Assembly (NCBI GenBank): GCA_016081115.2
Contig: CM071932.1
Coordinates: 53,518,659 to 53,582,658, forward strand
Length of the DNA: 64,000 bases
Direction of reading: 5' to 3'
DNA from: Rehmannia glutinosa
Taxonomy: Eukaryota; Streptophyta; Magnoliopsida; Lamiales; Orobanchaceae
Shown here: piece by piece, positions 1 to 11,678 of the stretch
Layout of the letters: each line of letters opens with the position of its first letter
How positions within the stretch are numbered: position 1 is the stretch's first letter
Made by a program: the position numbers and the translations under genes
The notes under the pieces: model-generated
Seen by the model: the letters and a program-made list of their open reading frames with translations, nothing else
What the model was told of the DNA's origin: nothing
The model's database searches: none

Positions 1-329
1 TGCACGTACAGCCAACACAATATCCTGTCTCCATTTGACAGATTTGAACTGTACACTTCCATACCTGGGATCCAAATGAGATCAATGGAACAATCACATC
101 GTCTTAGCGCTAGAAAAGGACATATCATCATCGTCGACATCATAATCATCAAACCTGTTAGATGGGCAAGAAACAATAAATGTTAATGACATTTTATTTT
201 CTAAATGCGTAATCGAGAAAATATTTTTAAGAAGAAAAGAAATAAACCATTGAGAAAAGTATGCCCCACGTTTTAAATATACATCACCAGCTATTTCTTT
301 TAAACAACATAAGTTGAAGCTGTGAGCTC

Positions 330-3300
330 TTACCAATGCCACCCGTCGAGAAGATACCCGACGTAAACCTTAAGCTCTTCATTTCCCATGTCCCGTTGTT
401 CTTGTTCAATTTGAACAACAGATTCCCCCACTGATTTTGGACAAGATTCTATTTCAATCGATTGCAGAGTTGCAATTTCTCCAATTCCTCGAGGAATCCC
501 TTTTAGGTAGTGGCAACCATGCAAGACCAATCGCCTCAGAGTGGGGAAATGTTCGTTGGACGAGACATTCCACTGTTCGAGTTCTATATAATCCATATCC
601 AAGAATCTGAGCTGCTGGAATTCACCATCTCTAGTCTCCCATATTCGTCCCACAAAGGCACGATATCTTAATATGAGAACTTGAAGTTTCGGCAATAACC
701 CAATTATGGACATCTTTTCCCAAGGCAAGCGCAAGCCATCTAAAGTCAGCTTTTTGAGATTTGAGGGGAAGTTAATGTCCATCATTCGACTAATGTTCCT
801 TCTATTTATGTGGGTGGTGGTCATTTCGAGTGACTCAAGCTAAGTGAGGAAGGAGAGATCAGAATAACGATATGCCTCATTCTCTTCAACACATAACGGA
901 TAAAACTCACATTTGAGTTTGACGAGATGGGGTGAACATTTCAACATCTCTTCGTTCTTGAGATTCACAATAATAACTTTAGCAAGAAATTCCATGTTAT
1001 TTGACTGGGAGCTATCGCAATCTTCGTGAAAAGTTGCACCGATTGCGTGAAGGTATCTTAACTTCTTCATTTTCACAATTGCCGGGGTGATATATACATC
1101 ATAATCAGTCTCCACAATAAGAAATTCAAGGTTGCCAAGGCTGCCTATGGATTCCGGCAATTTATTAATAACCAAGTATCTTAATTGAACAAGAGACTCA
1201 AATCCAATCAAATTAGCAGAACTGATCATTGTTTTGAATTCCAAAACTCTAAGTGATTTCATGCTGCCAACATAGAACTGCAATTCAAGACGGTAGCCGT
1301 GAAAAGAGCGAACTTGGTGGCCAAAAGGAGTTGGTGAATGTTCAAGTGATAGTAGGCGTTGGCCTTTCTCGTATAGTGAGCAGTTACTGGAGTTGGAAAA
1401 AGTTAAAAAAAGAAAGAAGAAGAAGTGAGAAGAAGAAGAAGAAGAAGAAAAAGAGAAGGGAAAATACACACACACAAACCCCAAACAAACGTCAGATTAC
1501 CATATAAATAATAGATTAAATATACCCATTATATATAATGATCTGTAAGCTAGAACAGAAACACAAACTTTAAAGCAGAAAAAAGATAAGAGTTATAGTG
1601 AGTAACTTACTCGTCCACCAATTTCAGAAAGTTTGCCTCTTCAGATATTTTCAAGCACAAGTCGAGTAGTAGATCATGAACAACACAAGCTTTGACTCCA
1701 CCATCCCATCTTCTTTCGACAACCATTACTAGGCTTTTATCAATTAGCTCCATCAAATATTCTTCCGCTACAATATCTGCACTCTTCTTCTCTTCTTTAC
1801 GTATGAATCCTTCAGCGATCCACAGCCTCATCAACTTCTTCGCTCGAATTTCCCTGTCTTCGGAAAATGCTCCAAAATAGAGAAAACACGGTTTCAGATG
1901 TTCAGGTAGGTGTTTGTAGCTGAGTTGTAATATCCGTATCATGGAACTGTTTTGGTCAGAGAAAATATACGAGGCTAAACTTTCTCCCACATTTTTCCAT
2001 GCACTTTTTTTCTTGTCCATAGTTGAAAGAATTCCAGCTATAATGACTACTGCAAGTGGTAGACCATGGCAATTTGTTGCAATTTCCTTTCCAATACTTA
2101 GCAATTGTGGAGGGCAAGGTTCATCGCGGAACACCTTCTGCTTTAACAGCTCCCAACATTGATCATTTGACAAAAAGGGAAGTGGATAAATTTTGCTATT
2201 AGGTGGAGCAACATATTTATCCCTACTGGTGAACAATATTCGACTTCCATTCTCATCATCGGGGAAACATTTCCATAAATCAATCCATAAATTTGAATCC
2301 CATATATCATCCATCACAACTAGGTATCTTCTTCCCTTTAAACTTTTGTAGATGTGTTCCATTAAATTTTCTTCTTCCATTTCGAAAATCCTATCTTTGT
2401 TAACCTCACCTTTTGAACTTAACAGAATGTCAATCAATAGACGTTTCCTCTGATACGTTTGGGAAACAACGCACCACGACCATCTATCGAATCGATAGTT
2501 AACTAAAGGATGATTATATATTTTCTTTGCAAAAGTAGTCTTACCGATTCCCGGCATCCCAATGATGGAAATGATTTGAAGGTGCTCTGTTCCTCCCACG
2601 AGTTGATCTAAAATATCTGTTGCGTTCTCCTCAAAACCAACTGTAATGTCATCTACCTCAAAATTTCTCTTGGCTTGTAATGATAATTGTGCACTGAAAT
2701 CCTGTGTGACTCTTAAGGCTCCAATGTCATAATTGGTTTTGAGTTGTTGAAGCAGAGTCTTAATCTTGTGGATGATATGGGTAAGCCTACTGGTGAGATA
2801 CCAATTAGGAACATCTCGGGCCAAAAAGGAGTTGACAACATATTCAGCTTCATATGCCACATCACTGATTTGCTTGACGCTTTCATTCAATTTATCGATC
2901 TCTGAATTTGGTGGTACCTTTATAGCCTTGAATAGAGACTGGGAAAGCGTTAGCTCTTGAATGAGTATTTCGATTTGGTCCTTCACATGAACGGTAAGAT
3001 CACCCTCCTGGCTCATTAGATTTTCAAGGTCATCAAGGAGAGAATAGATAATTAGAGAATTCACATAAACCGTATTCGGAGTCATAGCAGCATTGCTCAT
3101 AAAAGGCAGCTGGTCTAAGAATTGACCAATATTAACTTTCAAGAAGTCAATACGTTTTAGCAGAGCATCTAAGGACTTTTTAATTCTTACAGATTTAAAT
3201 AGTCGAACGCGGAGGAAAACAATGTGATAAACCAGACTTCCAGCATCATTGGCCACAGCTTCAAACTCTGCCAAGAGGTTGTGGACTTGTTCCAGCTCAG

Positions 3301-3781
3301 CAGTACCTAGGAATGGTGTATCCCCCAAAACGGTTACAAGAAACCTGAGATCCTTCTCAAGACTGTCGATCCGATCTGCAAATGAATTCATGCAACCTGT
3401 TCTGTGATATAGTAGTTGAAGAAGGAAGTTGATAAAAGCTGCCACAACTTCGTTTTTCTTGTCAGATGACTGTTGAAGCTTTGGCATCTCGAACAATTTC
3501 CGGAGATCTTGTGTGAAAGTCGCAACCATTTTGGCGATTTTTCTGTGATTCTGAGGCTCAAACTTGGGATGCCAATCTTCAGCTATATTGCTCCGTGTGG
3601 TGAACTGGGAAATGCTAATGCCTTCCAATTTTAAGACATAATCAACAAGTGCTGAACGATGTGGTTTAGTCCAGGGTATATCGGCTTTTTCCTGGGTCCA
3701 ATATGGTCTGGAATTCCATTCAATTATTTCTTGGCAAATCTCAGACAGATTTTTCTCACTGGAAGAAGCCTTATTTCCCAT
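330..3781 (-). CDS. R1-type CC-NB-ARC-LRR immune receptor (NLR), two exons, in-frame stop in LRR
   Basis: Intracellular NLR immune receptor of the potato R1/late-blight-resistance-like group; such proteins detect pathogen effectors and signal through the ATP-binding NB-ARC switch. Exon 1 is 3781-1611 and exon 2 is 1386-330. The first ATG in the frame is 3781 (G at -3 and +4); the frame stays open upstream to 3898 but without an ATG. From that ATG: about 290 residues of R1-like N-terminal region, an Rx-type coiled coil, then NB-ARC. Counting from the open-frame start at 3898, motifs are P-loop GMPGIGKTT (447-455), kinase-2 YLVVMDDIWD (525-534), RNBS-B GSRILFTSR (551-559), GLPL (612-615), RNBS-D CFLYFGAFSED (671-681) and VHD in place of MHD (740-742). 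Exon 2 codes leucine-rich repeats. An in-frame TAG at 840-842 cuts the protein to 905 residues; reading on would give 1075 codons, ending at 330 after ...KVYVGYLLDGWHW. Class is certain; functional status is open. Confidence 0.87.
1387..1610 (-). other. Intron between NB-ARC and LRR exons
   Basis: The donor on the minus strand is GTAAGT beginning at 1610. The acceptor is CAG ending at 1387, preceded by a long pyrimidine tract (about 1390-1445, rich in TTC). Exon 1 ends with two bases of a codon (GA) and exon 2 supplies T, so the LRR frame opens exactly as ...LVD-D-NCSLYEKG. The 224-base size is normal for plants. A TAA lies inside the donor (1609-1607), so intron retention would stop translation immediately after the NB-ARC. 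Confidence 0.85.
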
Positions 3782-3892
3782 CGCTTGATAACTTGGATTC
3801 AAAATTAAGAAATAAGACGAAACATTGTGAAGACGATATGTGTGTCGGCTTTGTAACCGTATGCACAGAAATTTTGAAGTGAAAAGCCAAAA

Positions 3893-4023
3893 GGTCAACG
3901 TGTTGGCTTGTTAGATGTGATCAAATGTGAATTTTTTTATTTCAACTGGCGGGTCTTATTGAAGATACTTACGCGTAATTCCGTGTGTTGATATTTGTAT
4001 TTTATTCGAAGTTGACATTTGAC
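3893..4023 (-). promoter_or_regulatory. W-box-like TTGAC cluster upstream of the NLR
   Basis: Three TTGAC cores sit 110-245 bases upstream of the NLR start: TTGACC on the minus strand at 3898-3893, and TTGAC on the plus strand at 4012-4016 and 4019-4023. WRKY factors bind TTGAC[CT] and often control NLR genes. The sequence shows only the cores. In such AT-rich DNA, three cores could occur by chance. Confidence 0.3.
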
Positions 4024-4205
4024 AATGTAATTAGGAGGCTAAAAATAAATATGTCAGAATGCTTCCCGTTCAGGGAAGAAAAAACATTTTATTCCATATG
4101 ATAGGTTTTTTTTTTTTAAGTACAGACATGGTTTTATTTTGAGTCCTGGCTAAAAGTGATTATATTTCGATATTATATTAAAAAAATGATATTTATTATA
4201 AATAA

Positions 4206-4231
4206 CTAGCTTCTGATTCGTGCGATGCACG
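4206..4231 (-). mobile_element. Helitron 3' terminus (hairpin plus CTAG)
   Basis: On the minus strand, a hairpin with 5-base arms CGTGC/GCACG (4231-4219) is followed by nine bases and CTAG, then T. This matches the Helitron 3' end, and the nine-base spacing is the same as in the two full Helitrons at 8953 and 31668. The 5' TC end was not located; candidates near 5530 are ambiguous. Confidence 0.4.
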
Positions 4232-5715
4232 GTATGTGGTGTCGGATTATATAAATTGAATGTATATAAGATGTACAATATATGTATAATATAAACCTCT
4301 ACATTACAAATCTCAAAAAAAAAAAAAATCATGTTACATCATTATAAATAAAAATTACAAATTTTGGAATACTTATTTGCATACAACATTATTTAAGCAT
4401 ATATTTTTGATGTATCATCCCAACGGGCTAATATTTTAAATCTCTTATGATCGGTTACTCCAGATGTGACCATCATGCAATGTATATATTTGTGAGACCT
4501 ATGTTTTATGCCATGACATGCATGTTCTTAATAGTTATATGAATTTCATCTCCCTGCATTGTAATAGTTCTAAAATAGCATCAGACAACAGCCGAAAAAT
4601 ACAATTTAATACTTTTTATTAATGAAGTCAAAAAATAAAAAATATCATACCTCGAAATAATGAAAAATGCATTCAAGACTATGTATTTATCTTTTTGCAT
4701 AATGTGTATATATAATGCTATTTATGGATATATGTAATATATACAATATTTGGATACATATTTCGAGATATTTTTTCAATTAAAATATATATTTTTTAAT
4801 TGAGTTTAAAAAGCTCAAATAAAATTTTATATAATTATGAAGAAATGAGCTAAGCTCAAATAAAAATACATATATCACAAATAGTCAAGCTACACGAATA
4901 TACAAATTGATGTCCAATAGCCCCAATCCATAATATTTAAGGCTCATCGCAAAATAAATTTTTTGAGTAATATATCTTGTATTTTTTATTTATTATTTTA
5001 TATATGCAATATAGTGTCAAATTGAAGATCTTAAAAAGACTATTAATTTGATATATTATGCGTCAAAAATGAATCAAAAATGGAAAAATTATTAAATTTT
5101 TTTAAAAAAGGACAAATATATAATTATTATAATTCACACACAAATTTCTAAAGTTAATTTTTATATAATTATAATTTAGAGACCTTAAAAGTTGACTATC
5201 AAAAACTATCATTTCAATAGTGATCAGTATTTTTACGCTACCAATTTTAATTACTTTTTATAATATTATAGAATGGGAGAGAAAACTTTTGTGCTACTAT
5301 TAATAGTACCACTTATAAATATATATATATATATATATATATTTTGAAATATACCAAAAAATAGAACACCAAATACAAAATATAGACCAACAAATTAAAA
5401 CATACAAAAAATAATACAAAATTTCCCAAATTGTAATAAATCCATAAATTATTAAATAAAGATTCCCAACATTAATTATTAAACCCTACCAAGATTATAA
5501 TTCTAGATTTATATATACTAATTATATATAGATATATATTTTTCTTCAAAAAAATATATAGATATATTAAACAAATCATTCACAATATCAAAACTTTACC
5601 TAAATTGTTAAAAGTGATAAATCAAGATTGTATATATAAGAAAGTATTATGTCATATATAATTATTATATGCAAAGATTAAAACTTAGCTAAATTACCTA
5701 AAAAATTAAATACTA

Positions 5716-5717
<2 letters not shown>
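4232..5717. other. AT-rich intergenic DNA, no gene seen
   Basis: Very AT-rich sequence with short poly-A/T runs and a small TA repeat near 5322-5342. No convincing coding region, RNA gene or repeat boundary was found. It may be the body of the Helitron whose 3' end is at 4206. Confidence 0.5.

Positions 5718-5787
<70 letters not shown>
5718..5787. repeat. (TA)n(GA)n microsatellite
   Basis: About 50 bases of TA repeats run directly into GA repeats and then into the terminal repeat of the element that starts at 5788. A second TA-rich tract follows the other end of that element, after 8866. Confidence 0.9.
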
Positions 5788-5788
<1 letters not shown>

Positions 5789-6133
5789 GGGATCCAATGA
5801 GACCACATTTTACGCTGAGACAGTATGGATTAATCTCAACCCTCCCTCATTTACATCAAAGGCTAGGAATAATTTGGGATAATAATATATTAACCATTTA
5901 ATTAAATCTCAAAAAGGGTAAAATTGTCAAAACAAATATGTGGGGGACCATCCAAATATGGAATCAGTTATTAGGAGAGAGATCCCGCATGTGCTCTGCC
6001 ATGCAGTATGCTGTACATTTATCAGTGATTTGTTGTATATTTAACACTATTTTACTGTATGTTTAACATAATTTTACTGCATATTAAAATGGTCAAACAA
6101 AAATATGTGGGGACCGTGAATTAAGGAATCAGT

Positions 6134-6169
<36 letters not shown>

Positions 6170-6302
6170 CACGCTCATTAATATGTGGGGACCGTGGATT
6201 AAGTAAATAAGTTATATAGAGAGAGAAAAGCACGCTCATTATTGTACTGTATATTTAACATATATTTACTGTATATTTAACGCTCATTAATATTTACTGT
6301 AA

Positions 6303-7961
6303 ATTATATATCTCAAGTGCTCATGATCAAAACTCTACATGCATTTTAACAAAAGCACGTAGAAGTTGAAAGAATTTTTCCACCCACCTTAAATTTGGAA
6401 AATTGTGAAATAAAAAGGATAATTTCACAACTTTGTATGAGGTCACTTAGGTCAGCCCCTAAGTCAAGAAATATCAAAAATTTAGAGTTAGGAAAAATGA
6501 GTGAAAATTAAGAAGAAAAGAAGAAGATAAGAAAATTGGAAATACTACACTTTACCTTGAGTAGTAGGTGATTTGAAACTAGTTGAAGCTTCAAATTTGG
6601 GATTTTTTGGTTCAACTCCAAAATCACCTAAGGTCAGCCCCTATTTCTCAAAAATGAAAAATGGGTGTTAAAATTTGAAAAAATAGGGAAAAGAAGAAAA
6701 AAAGGTTCTAGTGTCCAAATCTTACCTTGTAGTCCAATTTCTCTAACATTTATTCTTCAAGTCTTCTAAAATTCACCACCATGCATGCATGTCTTCAAGT
6801 AGTCTTCTAAGTACCTCAAAATCCAAAATTTAAACTTAAATTAAGAAGAGAATGTGATGAGTAGTAAGATATCAAGTTGAATTGAGGAGTGAAATTTCTT
6901 ACCTTGAGATAAGGGGGTGTTCGAATTTTTTAATTTTAAGTAGGAAGATTGTTTGTTTTGGTTTAGATGTTTGAAAAAAGAAAGAGTGTTTGATGATAGG
7001 AAGAAGATGTTCTTGAAGGTATGAAGGTAGGCTTGAAGATGTGAAGAACTTGTGTTTGAATATTTGAAGATGTGAAGAAGTGGTACTTGAAGATATGAAG
7101 AACTTATGTTTGAAGATTTGAAGATGTGAAGAGTTGGTGTTTGAAGATTTGAAGATTTGAATGATTTTTAGAGAGAGGTTAGAGAGAAGGAGGAGAATTA
7201 GTTAGAGGATTAAAATGTGTTGGATGAAATTTTTAATAAAATTCTGAAAAAAAAGGCCTTGTGGCCGTCCACAATAGAGAGAGAGGGAGAGATTTTTTTG
7301 TTTAATTTGTGTCTTGAATTTTGCTTCTTGCATGGGAGATATTTTGGTGGTCAAAGGTATGGGCATGAGATGGGTTTGAATGGAATGTTAGGAAGACTCC
7401 AACATGTTGGGAAATTTAATAATAAAGAATTTATGTATAAGATGATGTGTATAATATTTGAATTAATGGTATAATTATACACAAGATGACTAATATAAGG
7501 TGTAAGTGTACAAGAGTTGGATGATATTTCTACTCCAAAAAACATCACTATTGCCGTCCACTATAGGGGCAATTTGGTAATTCCATATATTTTTTTTTTG
7601 TCCCAAATTTGATGATAATAGTTGAATAATATCAATCTCCAAAATAATTAGTGATTTCCTTGATCACTTATACTAAATCAAATTCATAATTCTATAAGGT
7701 AAAGTCTCTAAAATAAATAGTCTCTTAAAATTTTAAGGTGACTAATAAATACAAAAATAGTAATAATCAATCAAGTGATCATAATTGCAAAATAGATTTA
7801 ATGATGATCATGATCATAAGTAAATAAAATAAAATGAAATAAAATACAAAATATATATGTTATTAATAATTACCCGTCAAAGTGACGCGGTAAAATAGTC
7901 GATCAAATACATAGTCGACAAAAGAATCAATTACATGCTCGGAAAAATCAGGGGCTTCACA
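6303..7961 (-). repeat. Truncated Ty3/gypsy LTR (same family as element A)
   Basis: On the minus strand it begins TGTGAAGCCCCTGATT at 7961 and follows the solo LTR at 46664-50909 closely until about 6303, where homology stops. It shares the GAAGA-rich minisatellite region (about 6990-7170), the three AAGGTAA(G) sites (about 6552, 6721 and 6898) and the motif aggtcagcccctaa. The 3' half of the LTR is missing. Short reading frames inside it (for example 7217-7474) are not genes. Confidence 0.75.
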
Positions 7962-8184
7962 ATATGGACTAATCATAGCCATTGATTGAAAATATTGGAC
8001 GGATGAGATATTTCCACTTTTTTTTGGTAACTAGTTTGTAACTGCCTTTCATTAAAGACAATATAGTAATTTTCTATTTCAGCATTTTTATATATGGTAT
8101 GATTATAACTGTCTTATTTAATGGCGCGATTTTAGGGAAGTTTTTTTTTTATTTTGTTTTCTGGAATCCAATATATTTAGTGTT

Positions 8185-8600
8185 TTTTGCTGCTTAGACA
8201 GCTTTTAGATAATGCATAGTTCGTTTTTTTTCTATTGCAATATCTTATGACATAGTGGAAAGTAAGCATAATTAGTTTTCTTTTGATGCTTAGATAGATC
8301 ATAGACAAAGCATAGTTATTTATTTTTCGTTACATTATTTATGACACTTATTGCATAATTGGATATAATGTATTGCACATTTAATTTGTACACAGTGCAT
8401 GTATAGTTTCTAGACAACGCATAGTTAGTTAATTGTTGCTGGATAGTTTATGACACTTATTGCATTGTTGAGTATACTGCATATTTAATTTTTTTTTACA
8501 TTGCATAGATAGCTTGTAGATAATGCGTAATTAGTTGATTTTGATGTATTGATAGCTTCTACGCAATGCATAGTTAGCTGATTTTTGTTGCATAACTTTA
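8185..8600 (+). repeat. Degenerate short repeats inside the TIR element
   Basis: About five diverged units of the type 'tgcttagatagcttntagacaatgcatagtt' followed by T-rich spacer occur near 8190, 8290, 8395, 8500 and 8550. Subterminal repeats of this sort are common in DNA transposons. Confidence 0.4.
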
Positions 8601-8865
8601 ATGACAAATTCTCTTTCCATTGTGTATTCAATCGCTATTTATGGGATTGTGGAAGATAATTACAGATTTTTTTCCAATTGTGTATCTTTTTTATGGGATA
8701 AGTTGTCAATTAAAGCTGATTTTACGTTATTACCCTTTTTTGATTAAATTAATTATTTAATTTTATTTTTTGTTCATCTAATCACAACCACCCAATGATT
8801 TAATCAATGGCTAAAATTAGTCCATATGGTCTCACCTAAAGCCCTGGTCTCACTGGATTCTCTCC

Positions 8866-8952
8866 TTATATATATATTTATATATATATATATAATAGCA
8901 GAAGTCCGAAACAAAAATTTTCCCGCTCTTTTTACTTCTTATATTAAGAAAA
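8866..8952 (+). mobile_element. Helitron 5'-end fragment next to TA repeat
   Basis: A TA tract leads into AATAGCAGAAGTCCGAAAC, then TTCCCGCTCTTTTT. These are the 5'-terminal bases of the Helitron family also found at 10856 (inverted) and 29784. The fragment breaks off exactly where the 3' CTAG end of the minus-strand Helitron begins (8953), as expected if that Helitron inserted into an older copy. Confidence 0.5.
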
Positions 8953-10856
8953 CTAGTAATCCCGCACGTGCGTTGCACGTATATTATTATTTTATTATTA
9001 TTCACATGATGTTTTTATTATTATTCGTGTGTATTGTTATTTTATTTTATTGACTTATACTTAAACTGTCTATTAACATGAGCTGGTAATTATTAATTTA
9101 TTTTGATAATAAAATATTCACGCAAAGTAAATAAATCATCATTGGAAAATATTGACACGTCAAAAACGTGGAAGGCACGATAAGAGAAAACTAACACTTT
9201 ACCATCTGGAATTGTGTTATCATGGACGAATTTACTCAATCCATCCGTAAAAAAGAACGCGCCATATGGGTTGATCATCTTGACCATCCAAGTGAGTTTG
9301 TTCACATTATGCAGATCACAATTTAATGGTATAAAACCATTAAAATAACGTGTGAATTTGGATGAAAGACGCTGACACAAAAAAATTAATGTAATTACAA
9401 TTTAAAGAGGTAATGACACGACAACATATTTAGTTAAGCTTTGTAATGAATTTCTAATGGAATAATAGAATAAGTTATTCCAATAAATCCCTTACAAAAA
9501 TAATAGGAAAAATCAAAATTATAAAACTAATCACCGAGTCGGTATTTAATTTAAATTAGCATCCTCATGGGCATCTGACAAGGTAAGCATCAGTTTATCA
9601 CTAAGTATTAATTATTTAACTATTTTTCAATTTTAAAAGAATTTTGTTTGCCATCACTAACTAAATTACGTAAAAAGTCGTACTAAAAAAATATGGAAAA
9701 AACCGGTATTTCTATAGATTATTCGAAACAAAAATAAGAAATTCTGGAAGTGATCGACGTGTTTAATTTGTAATTAGTTTCACATAATCAAAGAGTTAGT
9801 ATAAGGAATAATAAAAAATAAACAAATCATAATTGAAAATACAACAAAACTATTGGGAATAATAAAAAAGGAAAAAAATTTTTTTATTAAATTCACCAAG
9901 TAGCATTCGTACAAATCTACAGTATAGTTTATATAAAAACTCTAGTGCATAATCTAAGTTCAATATTGTCGATGTTGGCGGGACATTTGATGAATAAGAA
10001 AATAAGGGGAACGTGAAGTTGAAGCCATATTTGGTGGTTATGCTTCGAATTTAGGATCAACAATATCGAAGTGTCTCTCTAAAACAATTTAAGTAGTATA
10101 AATATAAGATGACTTACCACCAATAATAAGCTGCCAAAAAAATCTCCGAACACAAAATCAATTGTTAATTCAATGGTAAAAATATTTCAATGGCAAATGA
10201 TACATAAAATATTCCTATAAGTATTCCGCCAAACAGAATTCGTCTATTTTAACTATTATTGAACAATTTAGGAAAATTTGAATAATCAATTAATATTTAA
10301 AATTTGATTAATATTATAGTATACAAAAAAGTAATGTCCATCATTGAAACAAAGAATAATATATATAAATATAAATGATGTATAGAATCGTAGTAATCAT
10401 AGTAGTAATAATAATCGATGATGATAATAATGATAATAATAATACTATTTATAATATTACTCAATTAATTAATATAGTCAATAATTATATAATTTTTAAA
10501 ATATGAGTAATATATATAGATAGAATTATAGTATATAGATTCACTTTTAGTATAAAGTAGGAATATCATTTATAAAATTTTTCCTAGTTTTTATACATAT
10601 AAAATATGAATACCATATATAAGAAATAAAAAAGCGGGGAATGTTTTGTTTCGGACTCCTAATTTTTATACATACATAAAATAAAATAGGAATACCATTT
10701 ATAATATTTTCCTAATGTAATACAGATTATAATATTTTACTAATTTATATACATATATAATGTGAGAATACCATTTGCATTATTTTCCTAATATAAAAAG
10801 TAAAAAGAGCGGGAAATTTTTGTTTTGAACTTTGCTATTATATATATATATATAGA
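8953..10856 (-). mobile_element. Non-autonomous Helitron with captured B3-gene fragment
   Basis: On the minus strand it starts TCTATATATA... at 10856, preceded by A, and ends with a near-perfect hairpin (arms at 8980-8974 and 8972-8966), nine bases, CTAG at 8956-8953, then T. It has no target duplication, as Helitrons insert between A and T. Length is 1904 bases, close to the 1885 bases of the related copy at 29784. No Rep/helicase is present, so it is non-autonomous. Further inverted copies of the family's subterminal sequence occur near 10640 and 10800. Confidence 0.7.
9093..9380 (-). pseudogene. B3 DNA-binding domain fragment
   Basis: The translated minus strand reads like part of a plant B3 domain of the REM type: ..LSSKFTRYFNG.., then DGLSKFVHDNTIPDGKVLVF, then FHVFDVSIF. 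B3 proteins are nuclear transcription factors. Upstream of RLSSKF a TTTTTTGTGTCAG resembles a 3' splice site, as if an exon with its intron border had been captured. About 600 bases further upstream (near 10060) a short frame MASTSRSPYF.. could be a first exon, but this is weak. The fragment lies wholly within the Helitron and has no complete gene around it, so it is most likely a captured, non-functional piece. Confidence 0.55.
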
Positions 10857-10973
10857 TTATTAAAAATTTAGAAAAGTTTGAATAGTCATTAGTATTTAAA
10901 ACTTGATTAATTAATATTATATTGTACAAAAAAGTAATGACACCATTAGAACAAATAATAATATATTTGGTGG

Positions 10974-11678
10974 TGTAATACCCGATATTAGAATTTGAAT
11001 CTTAAAATTTAGGGTAAATTTTTCGCAATTTTTAAGGAATTAGATTAGTAATTTATTGGGATTTATAACTAATTAAGATTATTATTTAAATTATATAATT
11101 CGGGTAGAAATTATAAATTTAATTATGGGGCTTCCTATTATTTTCAATCCAAAATTGAATTATTATAAGTCCAATTACGATAAAAATAAGCCTTCTTTCA
11201 GTTCATTTGTGGCCCAAATCACCAAACTCAATTTAAAAGTCCATTTAAAAACTTACTATATATAGTTATTTTCATATTTGGAAATAACCAGAAATTAGAA
11301 ACTTTCCACTCCTTGTAAGAACTTCACTCTCTCATCCTCCAGCTTTTCCGGTGGATGTCCGGTCGCCGGCCACCACCACCGCCGCCCTCGGCCGCCGGCC
11401 ACCGGCGGTGGAAATTAATAAACCATACCTCATTCAAACTCTTTCATCGCCCTCGTTCCAAATCTGCAGTCGAAATTTCAATTTGAATCCCCGTTCGCTG
11501 GCAAATCGCCGGTAAAATTGTAAATTCGAAATCTTTGACTCTAGATCTACGGAGATCCGACCGTTGGATTTTCACAAACCTTATATCGTTAGAAAGCCCA
11601 TTGAATTAGCTTTCTAACACCACCTCCCAATCTCAGATCGGAACTCTAGATTGCCGGCACATCGCCAGAGACGTCTGT
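10974..11678 (+). repeat. Element B 5' LTR, 3'-truncated
   Basis: Aligns with 24804-25510 from TGTAATACCC to GACGTCTGT and then stops abruptly. The next base belongs to pol. It contains a GC-rich block with CCGGCCACC repeats near 11370-11410, flanked by CCGGTGGA and GGTGGAAA. Substitutions are scattered. Confidence 0.85.

Larger units (their letters stand above)
5788..8865. mobile_element. TIR element bounded by TA microsatellites, superfamily unclear
   Basis: The ends are imperfect inverted repeats of about 50 bases. The left end reads GGGGATCCAATGAGACC, then TGAGAC and TATGGATTAAT. The right end, reverse-complemented, reads GGAGAGAATCCAGTGAGACC, then TGAGACC and ATATGGACTAAT. Both flanks are TA microsatellite, so no target duplication can be defined. 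Inside are diverged direct repeats around 'atatgtggggaccgtg' (about 5935, 6103, 6180), an (AG)n tract (6134-6166), a gypsy LTR fragment (6303-7961) and degenerate repeats (8185-8600). Just after the LTR, at 7962, the subterminal sequence ATATGGACTAATC recurs, so at least two related ends are nested. No transposase was seen. The arrangement recalls 'Micron' elements of rice, which sit inside (TA)n, but no homology was tested. Confidence 0.55.

Noticed and set aside
94..342. 82-codon minus-strand frame just beyond the NLR stop, with a donor-like GGTAAGAG at the stop
   Set aside because: The LRR protein ends naturally at 330 as relatives do, and this frame has no LRR or other domain. A 3'UTR intron cannot be excluded.
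1253..1507. Plus-strand frame across the NLR intron
   Set aside because: Antisense of exon 2 and the pyrimidine tract; its lysine run is only the reverse of TTC repeats.
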